Source: Castanea sativa
Taxonomy: Eukaryota; Streptophyta; Magnoliopsida; Fagales; Fagaceae
Reading direction: 5' to 3'
Assembly: GCF_040712315.1 (NCBI RefSeq)
Contig: NC_134019.1
Coordinates: 36,241,873 to 36,305,872, forward strand
DNA length: 64,000 nt
A program made the position numbers and the translations under genes. Positions 12,115 to 23,647 of the stretch are shown piece after piece (position 1 is the first letter of the stretch; each line of letters begins with the position of its first letter). Under the pieces are notes generated by a model. That model worked only from the letters and a program-made list of their open reading frames with translations. It ran no database searches and was not told the DNA's origin.

Positions 12115-12752
12115 TCTCTCCTCCAATTTTTAGTATCTCCATTGCCATAATTCTGGTTTTTTTTTTTTTACTTCCATTTCGGCAATCCCATTGCCACAAA
12201 TCAATTGTTCTCCTTTTTATGGGCTGCCACAATTCTTTTTTTTTTTCCCTCCAATTTTTGGCCTAAATATTCTTTTCTCCAATTTTAGAACTTGGTTGCC
12301 ACAATTTTTCTCCCCCTCATTTTTGGCAACTTCATTGCCAAAATTACTATTAAATTCCTCCCCACAAGTTCGGCAACTTGGTTGCCACAATTTTTTTTTT
12401 TTTTCCTCCCATTTTCAGTAACTTAGTTGCCACAATTCCTATTTTCTCTCTCCTCACTCCCCTACAATTTCGGCAACTTGGTTGCCACAATTGGTTTTTT
12501 CCCTTTTGAGCACTCTTCCTTCGGGCACTTGACCTGGGCAGGAATTTTGGTAACCTCATTACCAAAATTCAAATTTTTTCTCACTTAACCCCTCACATCA
12601 ATTATCTCTCATCTCTCATACTTTTTGTTAGAATTTTGGCAACGGTGTTGCCAAAATTTGCTCTCTTTCTTCATTTTCCCAAATAACTTCCAACAATACC
12701 CATATCACAAATAAACTCAATTTTTTGCAATATTCAACCAAAAGACTTGTAC
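12115..12752 (-). repeat. Right terminal inverted repeat of the MULE with expanded palindrome array
   Basis: About nine units occur at spacings of roughly 45-90 bp. Each is an imperfect palindrome of the form GGCAAC-N3-GTTGCC followed by ACAATT and a T-rich spacer. Clear units are at 12325-12339, 12372-12386, 12472-12486 and 12638-12652, and weaker ones lie at about 12132, 12180, 12220, 12289, 12412 and 12549. The outermost part mirrors the left arm. Confidence 0.75.
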
Positions 12753-12958
12753 AGTGAGGAGCTAAAATAGAAAAGATAATTGCTCAAGTAAAGATTTGCT
12801 ATTTGCCTAAAACTTTGTCTAGGCCAAAGTGGATGATGCTTTGAGAAAGCAAAAGATGAACATGAGGATAAGCTCGACTAATAGCTCCATAAAATATGAG
12901 AAGTCTAACGTGACACCGATGAAGCCACCACCTGACTTGAGACACTTGCTTTGGGTAA

Positions 12959-12966
12959 CTTGTAAT
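12959..12966. repeat. 8-bp target site duplication, left copy (CTTGTAAT)
   Basis: It is identical to 13621-13628. Together they bracket the hAT element and show where it inserted. Confidence 0.85.
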
Positions 12967-13620
12967 TAGGGGTGTCCACGGGTCGGTCCGGGTCGGGTTT
13001 GTGCCCAACCCGAGACCGACCCGATAGAATCGGGTTGAAGAAATACTGACCCGCCGCCGACCGGCGAGGGAGTCGGATCGGTGCGGTCGGTTTTGCACCG
13101 GAAGCACGGTCGGTTCGGTCGGCGGCGTCCATGGTGAAAAATCCTGCCATAATTGTTGATTTCCGGCGAAAAAACGTCAAATCCGGCGGAGACTCACCGG
13201 ATCTGGTGAGATCTCGCTAGAGCCAGTGAGATCTCACTAGATTTGGACAAAATATCACTCGATCTACTTGATAAGTCACCGAAATATGAAAATCTGGTGC
13301 CAAAATCTGAAAATTTGAAGTCGGGATTTGGAAATTTGAGGCCGGAATCTGGAAAATACCACCGGATTCTGGAGAAAGTCACCGGAATCTGGAAATAATC
13401 GCCGGAATCTAGAATTTTTTTCTAGAAATACCTAGTACATCGGTCGGATCGGGTTTTTTCGGGTTCTGGAGAGGAAAACCGAGACCGATCCGCCGCCGTC
13501 GGTTTTTGGAACAACAGACCCGCCGCCGACCGGTGACTTGATCGGGTCGGACGGTTTTCGGGTCAGATCCGGTCGGATTCTTCGGGTGGGTCGGATCTCC
13601 GGATTGGATGGACAGCCCTA
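12967..13620. mobile_element. Non-autonomous hAT element, 654 bp
   Basis: The ends are inverted: TAGGGGTGTCC on the left against TAGGGCTGTCC read inward from the right, one mismatch in 11. The element is flanked by a perfect 8-bp direct repeat, which is the hAT hallmark. The interior is much richer in G and C than its surroundings. Near both ends it has many GGGTCGG / CCGACCCG motifs. In the middle (about 13180-13410) it has a degenerate tandem array whose units resemble CCGGAATCTGGAAAA. No transposase is encoded, and frames through it are fortuitous. It lies about 210 bp outside the MULE right end. Confidence 0.85.
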
Positions 13621-13628
13621 CTTGTAAT
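13621..13628. repeat. 8-bp target site duplication, right copy (CTTGTAAT)
   Basis: It matches 12959-12966 exactly and marks the right edge of the hAT element. Confidence 0.85.
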
Positions 13629-14980
13629 AACCATGGGAGTTAAAAGTATCACATAAAAGGGAACACTAAAAATGGGAAAGAGAAATTTTATTAGCGATTA
13701 TAGTGTATCTTTCGGTAAATGCCAGTTGCTCAATAATTTAATTGCATTCTTTATAATTTATATAGGCACTTTTCCTTTTCCATCAATCTCGAATCAATCC
13801 TTGGTTTAAAGTCCTCTTAACACCAAATCCATCTGATTGTATTCTTGATCTCGAGAAAAATTCTTGACATACGGAATTTGTGTTTGTTTTCTTTTGAGTT
13901 TCTGTTCTTGTTAGTGTTTGTGTTGCTAGTTCGTCTTTTTCTATAGCATAAACGAGCGAAAAAAGGAGAATGGTACAGAAGCCATCAATAATGTTGTTCT
14001 TTATAGGAACCACTATGGCAGATCGATTACTACGTTCTGTCAGATCAGAAGCTATGATAACACTTCAGACCAAAACAATTACTCTCTAGGAATGGTTTTA
14101 TTATCATGTAAAGAAACAAAAGTCACAACATCAAACACGTGGTATGTTCACATATGAGTTTACTGGATATATTTGTTAGTTATTGACATGGTGGGGGCTG
14201 CAGGAATAATTGAAGTTATGTTATTTTCCTTTTTTACATTCTAAATTGTTGAAACTGTATGAACTTTTAAGCACCCCAAAACAATTTCAAGTGCAAGTTA
14301 AGTCTCTAAACTCTTACTAGGTAGAGAAATATTGTTGAAGGGATCATGAAAGTGTAGTCAAGATACTTGGAAATGAATCAAACTTAAAATGACGAAAAAT
14401 GGAAAAAGAACTCATTTTTTAAACATTTTTGCAGTCTATAAAAAATGTGTATTAACATAGTGAGCTGGAGGTGGTATCTTATGTAACGAATATATGCAAA
14501 ATCACTAATGCATAGATGCATATTGGGAAGAGTTTTGCATACATCTGTTGTATATGATATTTTCTGATGAGCAAGAAAAATTCTCTCTTTCATATGAGGA
14601 TCATCTTGATGGACCATGTGGCTTAGCCGCCAAGTCAAAAAGAAAATGTTCGTTGCATATTGCCATTTCTCTCGAATATGGACAGGTAAAATTATTGATG
14701 GCTTGAAACATAGTGCACAAACTTATAATAAGACTCATTTTAGCCGCTAAAGTTCCTCATGACATAATTGCACTTTTATCTCACACTCATCTTTAAGCTA
14801 ACATTACTTTATCAGAACAAGATTTAAAAGTATGACTGAGAGCTACACTAATATACAACCAAATTAAAGTAGGAAACCGAAATTAAAGTAGTAATCCTTT
14901 ACAATTAAAGGTAGAATTAAAAGGCACACCCTCAAATTTTATTAATTTATTTATATATTAGCTGATAGATACCTGCAAAA
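13629..14980. other. Intergenic, nothing recognised
   Basis: AT-rich sequence 3' of the GH17 gene. Short frames at 13783-14013 and 14384-14638 (minus) show no family motif and look fortuitous. A fragment of an old LTR at about 13780-14110 is possible but not supported by paired ends. Confidence 0.5.
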
Positions 14981-15044
14981 ACAAAATCTTCTTCTTTTTT
15001 TTTTTCTTTTTTTTTTTTAATATCTAATGAGACTGTGCTGCCTT

Positions 15045-18000
15045 TCAGGTACTCCCGCCAGGATAAATGCAAGGATTGTGACCTTCAAACAGAGAGAGAA
15101 GAAATAAATAAATATAAAGAAAATACAACTTAGAGGACTAGCAAATGACAAAAGGAACTAGAAAGGAATGTTTTAGGGAAAACTCAAATTACAAAAACAG
15201 TCTCTACAAAAGAAGCTGGTTTTCAAGTATATAGGGCAGGAATAAAGCACAAAAATTGAAAGCCCTTGGCCCCATGCTCTAGCATCCAGTCCTATTCCAT
15301 TAAACTCATGAAGAAAAGGGTCATCAGATATCAAAAGTTGTTCTCTTTTATAATTCTAATAATGTAATCGCAGCCATAGGCACACTGAACCCACAAAAAG
15401 AACCACACCTTTGTCTTAAAGTCCATCACTATAATAGAAAATTGACTATATTCCCAGAATTATTCTTCTACGTTCACCTTAAGAGTTAAGTCACATGACA
15501 CAAACCCAACAATGACACAAGATGCATGCAAATGGATCATGATATAATTTTCAATATTTTAGCATTGCTTTAGTTATTTATTTATTTATAGGTTACCATT
15601 GATTTTATGTTTCAAAAAATTGAAGGATATAGATGGCAATAAAGAACACTTACTAGGATTTGTGGATGTAAGGACTGCCGTTTGTGAGAAATCACAGTTC
15701 CATGGATTCTTTCCCATGGTTTGGTAATAGAGATTCATGGCATAGGAAGCATGTGATGATACAGTGTTAGGGTCAAAGCAGGCGCCCCCTGGTTGGATGG
15801 GACCGCAATCAATGCCGTGGCTACAGGCATAGTCAAGATTTGCCTGCAATTGAGCATCAGAAACGCCATTCTTAGGAACACACCAGCCACTTGCTGTTGG
15901 TTTAGGTAATGGAGTTGATGGATTAGTGGATGGTGTTGTTGATGGAGTGGATGGAGTCTGAGGGCACACAAAAATAAAAGCAATGTTAGGACACATTATA
16001 TTGATTAGAAATGCATAATGCAATGTCTGTTTTCTTCTACATCCCATACACACAGACAAATTACAGAGGAAATTAAACAGAATTCCTTCACATCGGTAAA
16101 TATGCCAAACCATAAAGATTGAGATGATTCATGTTAAAACAAGTAAGAGGTAAGAGATATGTGAATGTGACTGCAACTTTAGAGACACTGTAATAAGATC
16201 CCCCAACTTTTTCAGAAGTGGCACTAATGTCAATAATTTTTTTCTTATTCAGAAAATTTGCTCACTTTCTCACAAACCCCAACAGTCTTGAGTAATGATT
16301 AAACCAGTACATGCACAATCCACGACTATGCAAAATATTCTTAAGCATTTCCATTTGTGCATCATATGTTAAAAATGGAACCATTTCCAGATCAGAAAGT
16401 CATGCTTTAGGTCGCTACCTCTACTTTTTTACACCAATACTCTTTAATAAGGATGAAATCTTTGCTTTCTAAAAGCTTACAACTAGCTACCATGTGCAAC
16501 TTATCTACAACTTAGACATATTGCTAGCCCTTAAGAAAACACATTGATGACCAAAACTAGGATCATAAAAAAGTTTCCGAAACTTGGGTCATGCTTTGAA
16601 GGCTATTTTAAAAAAGCAATCTCTTTATGATTTTAGTGGAAGTTGTTTCCACAACATATGTGATTCGTACACGCCTAAAGAGAAACATATTTATTCCTTT
16701 AGCTACATGTCACTTCAATATGAAGCAACTCCCGCATTTTTTTGTTGGTTTTTTCTACCTTTGGTTGTTAGTCCACTTCATAAGCTAAATTTATATTTTA
16801 GATTCATCAAGTGTTTGATTGTTCGTGCCCACATATCAAAACTCCTAGTATTCCTCAGGCACTCCACTAAGTTACAAATTGCAAATTTACTTCTTCACAT
16901 AAAAGTTTGCTTCTCACCTGGCTAGTCTTTGAAAGACCAACATCATATGTCATGGTCAGATCAGGCTTGAAAAGACCAAATGCTCGTTCGGAAGCTGGTC
17001 CAGGCTTCAAATCCTCATCATACAGTGCAAAGATATATGTATCCACCGATTTTCCAGGCATTAGAGGGGTCCCAACCAATGATCTAAGGTGAGCAATCAA
17101 ATTCCCATTGTAGGCCCTTGCATTCTCCACACTGGGTCCTACTTCATTGCTGTCCCCTCTGTATGGCCAACCGGTCTCAGCAACCATAATCACAACATCC
17201 TTAAATCCCATTGAATTCAAAGCAGAACGTACGGCATCTACCTGCACATTGCCAAATGATAATCAATCAATCAGCTTTCAAGCACTGATTAAAGTAGTTA
17301 AAACTCAATTAGCTCGCAACTGATATGCAATGCACCAATAATTAGACTATGAAAGCAAAAGGGCACCAAGTTTAGCACATAATTAACAATATAGCCTTAT
17401 AATCCTAGCTGTTCTTCTAAGCTCACTACCTCCTGAATGTGAGATACAGTTTACATTTTACAAGTGAGCTTAAGGGCCCACAATATATGTTAAAATCACA
17501 GTGACACGTCCACCATAGAAATTAGACATTTGGTGGTCCCTATAGTGGGAGTCTTTGAAACCATCAAGATAGGTGACTGACTGACTGTTCCGCATTTAGT
17601 CCATTCTTCAACAACCAATAATAATTGAGATATTGGAAGGACTTATCTTCCATTATTGCAACTTTGAAACGGGCAGCCTATTACTATTACCTAGCTCAAT
17701 ATGTCGCATCAATTGCACCCCAATGCTCACATGTTTCATGAAAAAAAACAAAGGATTACCATGGATACCAGGAGAAACAATTTTGCAAGAAAAGCTAACA
17801 AAAATCTAACTGAGGTAGCAAATTAGGAGTACTAGAATCTAAACTAATTTTGATGGATACAAATCCTCTCTATTTCAAGTAAAATGGAAAAAAGTCATTC
17901 CACTATTTACGATTTCATTTTTTTAATTATTAGTAGCATTTAAAATTTTAAATGAGAGTAATTATTCAGTATTTCCTCACATTTCATAGATATAGTATAT

Positions 18001-19830
18001 CACACTAATTAAATTTATTGCAGAATTCACTATTTATGTGAGAAGACATAACATGGTCCCAAAAATTGTATAATTTTCTATTTAAGAGAATTTGATCTCA
18101 ATTTTTTAATACACCTAGCTTCCTCAACTACCTGGCATGACTATATAATCTTTACTAATTGCCGCAAAAAAAGAAAGAAAGAAAAAAAAAGACATTCATT
18201 TATTATACCATTAAAATCTACCAACTCTATTTATTGTCACGTTCAAAAATTAAGGTCCTGTTTGGTATAAGAGTTTAACAATATATTTCTAATTTTTAAA
18301 CAATATAATATGCATTTTTATACATTTTTTCATTCGCATATATTTCAAAAAAATATAAACAATATAATATGCGTTTTTATACACTCTTTCATTCGCATAT
18401 ATTTCAAAAAAATACAAATAACGATTAACGTTACCAAACTACCAAGTTTCTAAAAGTTGTAATTGATATCTAGTAAAATTTATGGTATTTTTTTAAAGGT
18501 TTTTTTTTAAAATTATAGGAAAAGCAAAATCTCGTTAAAGTCCACGTCAGTGACAGTGTAGCAGTGAACTCGTCGGCAAGCAATGGATAAAAAATCATAA
18601 AGTAAAACAAAACATTTACGTAGGTTGTGCAATGCAAAGGTTGTCTTGTAGTAATCTTTTCTTGTTGACTTACACGTCAACCCTTTAAAAATAAAAAATA
18701 AAAAGAAAATATATTGGGCCGTAAGCCCAACTCAAATAAAAACTCACCTGAGCATCGAACATGTTCAGGTATTTGATTCCATTCCCCGAGTCGACTCGTC
18801 CCGCGTTAGGCTGGAAAAGGCAAAACGCTAGCGTTTCAGGCCTGGAATCGCTCTGATACGCAAAGAAAGGATAGGGATTGATCGCAAATGGAGACCCATT
18901 GTCCTTTTGGAACTGCAACAAGCCCTTCAACGCGTCCTGGAAAACCGGGTTGAACAACCCGGACGAGGGCGGATCGGACTGAGTCAACACGGCCATGGAA
19001 TGAACCGTCGAGACCTTCACTTTCCCACCGAGTGAGACCGAGTTGAGGGCATTCTGGACATTTCGCATCGCCGGAAGTAGCTGCGAGATCAAGCCTTGGT
19101 CCATCGAGGTCAAGACCTCGTTCCCGACGGTGATGAGCGTGATGTTACTGGCCGGGTAGTAAGGCAACACGTTCGAGTTCACCCACTGAGTCGCCGCGTT
19201 CGGATCGGAAGCCAGAGACGGAATGTCGCCGTTGGCGGCTCCGATGACGATTCCAATTCCGGTGTTCGCGAGTGCCTTGATGATCGCACCATCGGCGCCG
19301 TAGAGTCGAACCTTTCCGATCGCAGTCGATCTGAGGAGACTCGCGGTTGCCGCCGGCGGTGGAAGATTGTCGGCGATTTGGCCGTAATTCACTCCGATGA
19401 ATGACTGAGACTCTGTTACAGTGAAAACACAGAGTTACAAGTTATAACGCAAATTCAACTCGAACGAGTCAACTCGGGCGAGTGAGGAGAAAATAAAAAA
19501 CTGAGAGTAACGGACGGCCAAAGCGACGTCGTATAATGACGCGGTGGTGTTCGTGCCGTCACGTGTTGGAAACACTAAAAAAAAATCGTTTTCAGGTTTC
19601 AGTTACAACTTCCAAGTTGTTGTTCCTATCTAATAAATATATTAGTAGAAAAATAATAGCTTAAGTTTCACTTCACTGAAATTCAAAAATATTCTCGAAA
19701 TCAACAAAGTAACGGAATAATAGAGAATTTTGGAGATAACGATTAACGAACCTGCGAAGTTAAAAGCGGTGGTGAAGAAGAATGAGAGAAAGAGAAGCAG
19801 TGAGAGCTGTGACTGTGAAAGCGTTGCCAT
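15045..19830 (-). CDS. GH17 endo-1,3-beta-glucosidase with C-terminal X8 (CBM43) domain, 5 exons, 469 aa
   Basis: A secreted enzyme that would cut beta-1,3-glucan (callose) in the cell wall. The exons on the minus strand are 19830-19752, 19412-18748, 17241-16918, 15957-15654 and 15082-15045. They join in frame to 469 codons plus TGA with GT/AG at every junction. Residues 1-26 are a signal peptide (hydrophobic run LLLFLSFFFTTAF). The GH17 barrel spans about 31-345: FIGVNYGQ opens it, E125 in TVGNEV is the expected acid/base and E270 in VAETGWP the nucleophile. A Thr/Pro/Ser linker (357-379) leads to the X8 domain (about 380-465, GWCVPKNG, conserved Cys). The protein stops soon after PGGST with no hydrophobic GPI tail, so it is probably soluble in the wall. 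The architecture matches the olive Ole e 9 type and Arabidopsis At4g34480 (recalled, not searched). A TATA box lies 83 bp upstream. Intron 2 holds a MITE. Confidence 0.95.
18255..18447. mobile_element. MITE-like copy inside GH17 intron 2
   Basis: It opens with GGTCCTGTTTGGTATAAGAG and closes with a GTTACCAAACTACC-like inverted end. An internal phrase around GCATTTTTATACA is duplicated (18310 and 18370). It belongs with the family at 5548-5676. The intron is 1506 nt long and its splice sites are unaffected. Confidence 0.45.
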
Positions 19831-19912
19831 TATTACTATTTGTGAAGCAAAGCAAATGTGTGAAACCGAAAGAGATGTGAATGCTTTGCAAGAAAACGAT
19901 AGGAGAGAGAGG

Positions 19913-19922
19913 TATATATATA
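19913..19922 (-). promoter_or_regulatory. TATA box of the GH17 gene
   Basis: TATATATATA lies 83 bp before the ATG on the minus strand, a normal place for a plant core promoter with a 5' UTR of about 50 nt. The transcription start itself cannot be read from the sequence. Confidence 0.6.
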
Positions 19923-19944
19923 ACGGTTGGATCAGGGGGTGGGT

Positions 19945-19969
19945 CTGTGTGTGTGTGTGTGTGTGTGTG
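19945..19969. repeat. (GT)n microsatellite in the GH17 promoter
   Basis: About 12 GT units lie just upstream of the TATA box, in CA orientation relative to the gene. It is likely to vary in length between individuals. Confidence 0.95.
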
Positions 19970-19989
19970 AGAGTGAAAAATTTTCCACA

Positions 19990-21770
19990 ACCTTAGCTGG
20001 AAGGGACTTTGTGTGTGTGAGCAATTTGGTATCCACTTTCCACTTTGCAATTTGCTGTAAGAAAGGAAGGGGCAAAGTTGGAATAGAAGAACTGTGTACT
20101 GTGTGCTGTGGAGACTGGTATGTTGGGATTGGTGTGCACGTTTGAAATGCTTTTGAGTTTTGAGTTTTGTTTGTGTGGTATGGTAACATGTGAGGGTTAA
20201 AAAGTTTTTTCACTGAGCTTGGGTTTGAGTTTCAGAGTTGAGGCAGTTTCCTACCCAAATTTAATCACATATTTTTAGTTTTAAATATTTTTAATTTTTA
20301 AACAATATTATACGTATTTTTACCTACTTTTTTACGTATATTTATTTTCAAAAAAATTATAAACTGTTATTTAAACACAAATACCAAACGGACTCTAAGA
20401 GTTTGAAACTGAGAAGCTTGGAGGGGAGGCTATTAGTGTTACTTATCCAATCACTGGTGGCTCCACATTGAGTTCACACGATCAGGAAAAAATAATAATT
20501 ATTAAAAAATTTATAATTTTTTTTATCTTTAAAAGAATTTGTGACAATTCTAAATTTTTTTAAGTCTAATATAATTAAAGTTTGGACAAAATTTGGTAAC
20601 AAATTTGGTTGTAGGTTAAAACTACAAGTTTACAACTCCATTCAATATTTTTTTTATTAGATGTGAATTTTAATAAATTCACATTTTAATTACATTTTCT
20701 TCTTATATTCTCTATATTTGCAAAATTTTAAGAAGATCAAAGATTAATAGTTATGTCATCAATCATATGTTTAAATCTTGAGTTTTGTAGTTAAAAATTA
20801 TACATAAAAAAATAAGTTTATGGATATAATAGTAAATAACATTTGATTGACATGTATTTTAAGAACATTGAAAACATACAATTTGACAGTTAAATTTTTA
20901 AAATATATAGCAATGTTAATTTGTTTCGTGAGGTTATAGCCTTGTGCTACAACTCAGTTTATAGTCAAACTTTGCCCTTAAACTTTAGTCAACTTAACAA
21001 TATATTAGATCCTTATAAAAAAAAAGTCTAGGAAAAATTTTGTTTAACTAAAATTTTGAAAGAGGTGTAATTTGCAACATTTATAATGAGACTATTATGT
21101 AACGATTTTAAAATAAGAAAATTCGTTTAAGGAAATTCTAAGACTTTATGTGTTTGCATGTATGTGTATGTATTTTTTTTTTTTTTTATCATCAAATATA
21201 TGAAGTTATCTTTTTATTAGATTTTTTATAATTTAAATTTCTCAATCACAGCTCTCAAAAAAATTTCTAGAACCACCACTAGACTCAATTACCCAATTAT
21301 TGAATAAATTTATGGATACAGCTAAGATTTACAATATGCAAAAATGGTTGACTCATGATTGTGAGTAGTGAGCACTTCTAGTTTCAATCTACCACCTATT
21401 GCATGAGACTTGTCATTTCTTTTTCACATTTTTACCTCTTACAATCTACCACTTTAATTAGTAATAATTTATGTTCTAGAAATTCACTTACACAACGGGA
21501 AAAGGATCCCTTTAGTAGATAAAAAGTAAAAAGCCCAATTCAATGTATCAATTGCACAAGGTTATTATTATTATTATTATAGGGGATTTGAATCTTAGTT
21601 CTAGATGAAACAATACTATTAAACTACAAAGTTCAAATCAATTGCACAAGTTGATTGGCTGTAAAATGCTACAAAAAGTTTTATATTAGGAACGGTCTTT
21701 TTCAACTTTAATTATAGTAGTACTCTATTTTTTTTTTTTTTTTGGTTGTTCGTGTTGAGTGGGAGGAGGC
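19990..21770. other. GH17 upstream region and AT-rich intergenic DNA
   Basis: Beyond the promoter the region holds a MITE-like copy (about 20268-20399, ending ATACCAAACGGACTCTAA) and simple-sequence runs, including an (ATT)n tract at about 21564-21580. No gene was recognised. Confidence 0.5.
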
Positions 21771-21772
21771 GG

Positions 21773-21886
21773 TATATCCTGCACCCGGCATATATGTCGG
21801 GTGTCTCACACAGGGGCGGGCCCCACACACTGTGGGGCCCGCCCCTGTGTCTCACACCCGGCATATATGCCGGGTACAAGATATAA
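21773..21886. repeat. Compact GC-rich foldback: nested palindromes around a perfect 20-bp stem
   Basis: Positions 21808-21827 pair perfectly with 21831-21850 around a 3-nt loop (CAC). Outside this, the arms continue to pair with few mismatches to about 21773 and 21886, so the whole 114 bp can fold on itself. Each outer arm is itself a palindrome: CCCGGCATATATGTCGGG on the left (one mismatch) and CCCGGCATATATGCCGGG on the right (perfect). It may be a small foldback or MITE-like element. No target duplication or transposase was seen. Both strands carry the same TGGGGCCC-type motif in the stem. Confidence 0.85.
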
Positions 21887-21889
21887 AAA

Positions 21890-22302
21890 TTGGAGTGGGA
21901 GAGGGAACAATGACTCAAAAGAGAGAGTAATCCTGTGGTTGTGTTTGTGACTATAGTTAGGGGTTATGCGTACAAAGAGGAGAGGAGGCCACATTCATCA
22001 CTTTTACATTTTCCTTCTTTGCTGATAGAAACCAATCAGATTCAGATACCACATTACCAACTGGCAACTAGTACTAGTAAACTGACACATAAACATTCAA
22101 TAATTTTTCATTTTCTTTGTAATGTCATATACCATCTTACCTGCAACAATTCCATTATTCCATGCATTGCTAAACCCAGCCAGACCTCTAATTTTTTAGA
22201 CTTGACTGTGTGGGACTCTAAGATGGTCACTTGCTCCACCTGGCTGTGTTATATTGGGTTTGGAATGGCTAATAAAGACGAGTTCCTTTTTTATGGAGCT
22301 CA
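21890..22302. other. Intergenic, no gene recognised
   Basis: A 128-codon plus-strand frame at 21935-22321 shows no family motif, and its end runs into the start of the duplicated segment. It is treated as fortuitous. Confidence 0.45.
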
Positions 22303-23647
22303 GCAACTCAACTACACATAGACATAGCCAGTGGCAATGGGAACAAAGACTTCCAAGTTCCAAGTCATGATGAAGTCACAACCATTTCTATATGTGCCAA
22401 AGCTTTCCACAAGAGAGAAGAAAAAAAATAATTGTTTAGAAAGACTGAAAGGAAAAAAGAGATAAGAATAAAGGTGTGGAAATGAAAAACTTTGTGGAGA
22501 GCTTTATGGGACCATATATGACAGGTTCGATTATGTAACCTACTATTCTAACCTCGAAGTAATATTCAAATATATAGTACTTTTCAAACGTTTTCACTTG
22601 TCAATATCTCATAATAATATAAAAAGGGGGTGGAAATTTTGCTTAATCATTAAGCGGCAAGGATTTAAGAGTATGGTTCTTGGTCATAGCTGGGTGTTAC
22701 ATAAAGAAATGATTCACGTTTTTAATAGGTACCACAAAGTTAACAAAAGTCCTATGCTTGGTATAGAAGTTTAAAAATGCAATGCATCAATTTGAGAGGT
22801 TAACAATGCGTGTGGGAACAAAGACTTTCAAAACCTTTGACGCTTTCCAAAAGAGAGTTCTAGACTGAAACAATTTTTTAAAAGGACTGTAAGTCTGTAA
22901 GGATAAAAGATAAGAATAAGACCTTTGAATTTTTGCAAGGAAAGTAGATGAGAATAAGGTCCTTCCAACAATCTTAAGAAGTTGATTTAGTAGTTTTTAA
23001 GGCCTCATGATATCCATGGGATATTGGGTTCGAAATATCTTGGGGTCATTCTCAAGAGATTCTTCCCCATAATTACCCAGTATATGTAAGATGGGATGAC
23101 TACAAATGCCTAAAGGAATAGTCATATACGCAAAGAGATCTAAATATCCATACTTCATAGCATGTCTTGACTTTACTATAAAGAACATGTCTCCTTAAAT
23201 GTGCCAAAGCATTTCAACATTAATTTGGAGGGCTTTACATGGTAACCCCAATGTTGTGTAAAACCCAAACCTCTAAGACATGAACATGATATACTAATAG
23301 AAATGAATTCAATTAATCAAATTTTAAAAATTATTAGTTACTATTTTTTTTTAAATAACAAAAAATTGGGTAGAGAGGGAGGCAACCTAAGTTAGTGTTT
23401 TCCACCTGGAGTAATTTTTAGGGCTCTTTCCACTGCGGGATTCAAACCTAAGTCCTCCACCTCCCAAACTCTTAAGAGTGAGCCCATAATCGCTAGATCA
23501 ACCACCCCGTTGGTATTAGTCACTACAAGATTTATATATAAGTTGATTAAAATAATGCATCAATTACTCCAATATGTGTAGGATAGGAGACTATGCATGT
23601 CAAATGGAATAATCAAATACTCGAAGATGTCTTTGTTAATTACACAT
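22303..23647 (+). repeat. Segmental duplication copy A, first part
   Basis: From GCAACTCAACTACACATAG at 22303 the sequence matches 32131 onward with scattered differences. Examples are shared phrases GACATAGCCAGTGGCAATGG and GCTTAATCATTAAGCG. Copy A is split by a SINE (23344-23515) and by the copia element (23648-30120), and resumes at 30121. The segment itself contains a tandem unit of about 420-450 bp, recognisable by CATGAACATGATA at 23280, 30130, 30547, 33116 and 33571. Confidence 0.8.
23334..23525 (-). mobile_element. tRNA-derived SINE with 10-bp target duplication
   Basis: The insertion at 23344-23515 is bracketed by TTAGTTACTA (23334-23343) and TTAGTCACTA (23516-23525), 9 of 10 matching. 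The matching place in the other copies of the segment (for example 33170-33185) is uninterrupted. Read on the minus strand it starts with a tRNA-like head: GTGGTTGATCTAGCG in the A-box region, then GGTTTGAATCCC as B box. It ends in an A-rich tail (TTTAAAAAAAAA). These are the marks of a Pol III-transcribed plant SINE. Confidence 0.7.

Larger units (their letters stand above)
7246..12755 (-). mobile_element. MULE (Mutator-like) DNA transposon with long inverted repeats, inactive
   Basis: The two ends are inverted copies. The left end from 7249 (AGTCTTTTGGCTGAATATTG) matches the reverse complement of the right end at about 12725-12750. The match continues for more than 300 bp through a set of GGCAAC...GTTGCC palindromes. 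Between them lies a broken MuDR-type transposase on the minus strand (8429-10427). Long terminal inverted repeats plus this transposase define a MULE. The right arm is longer than the left because it holds more repeat units. A 9-bp target duplication was not found at the ends I could define, so the outer limits are uncertain by roughly 10-20 bp. Apart from short AT-rich repeats and a G-tract at about 11079-11090, the 10430-12110 stretch holds nothing recognisable. Confidence 0.8.

Noticed and set aside
12191..12565. Overlapping frames on both strands
   Set aside because: They are the palindrome units of the MULE right inverted repeat.
12799..13382. Several minus-strand frames over a GC-rich stretch
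   Set aside because: They run across the hAT element and its edge; composition explains the open frames.
16584..17092. Plus-strand frames of 113 and 61 codons
   Set aside because: They are antisense to GH17 exon 3 and its intron, with no motif of their own.
19096..19404. 102-codon plus-strand frame
   Set aside because: Antisense shadow of GH17 exon 2, caused by high GC.
21712..21994. Four overlapping frames of 62-68 codons on both strands
   Set aside because: They reflect the symmetric foldback, in which both strands read alike.
21935..22321. 128-codon plus-strand frame
   Set aside because: No recognisable domain, and its end lies in the duplicated segment. Its start shows no promoter or leader context.
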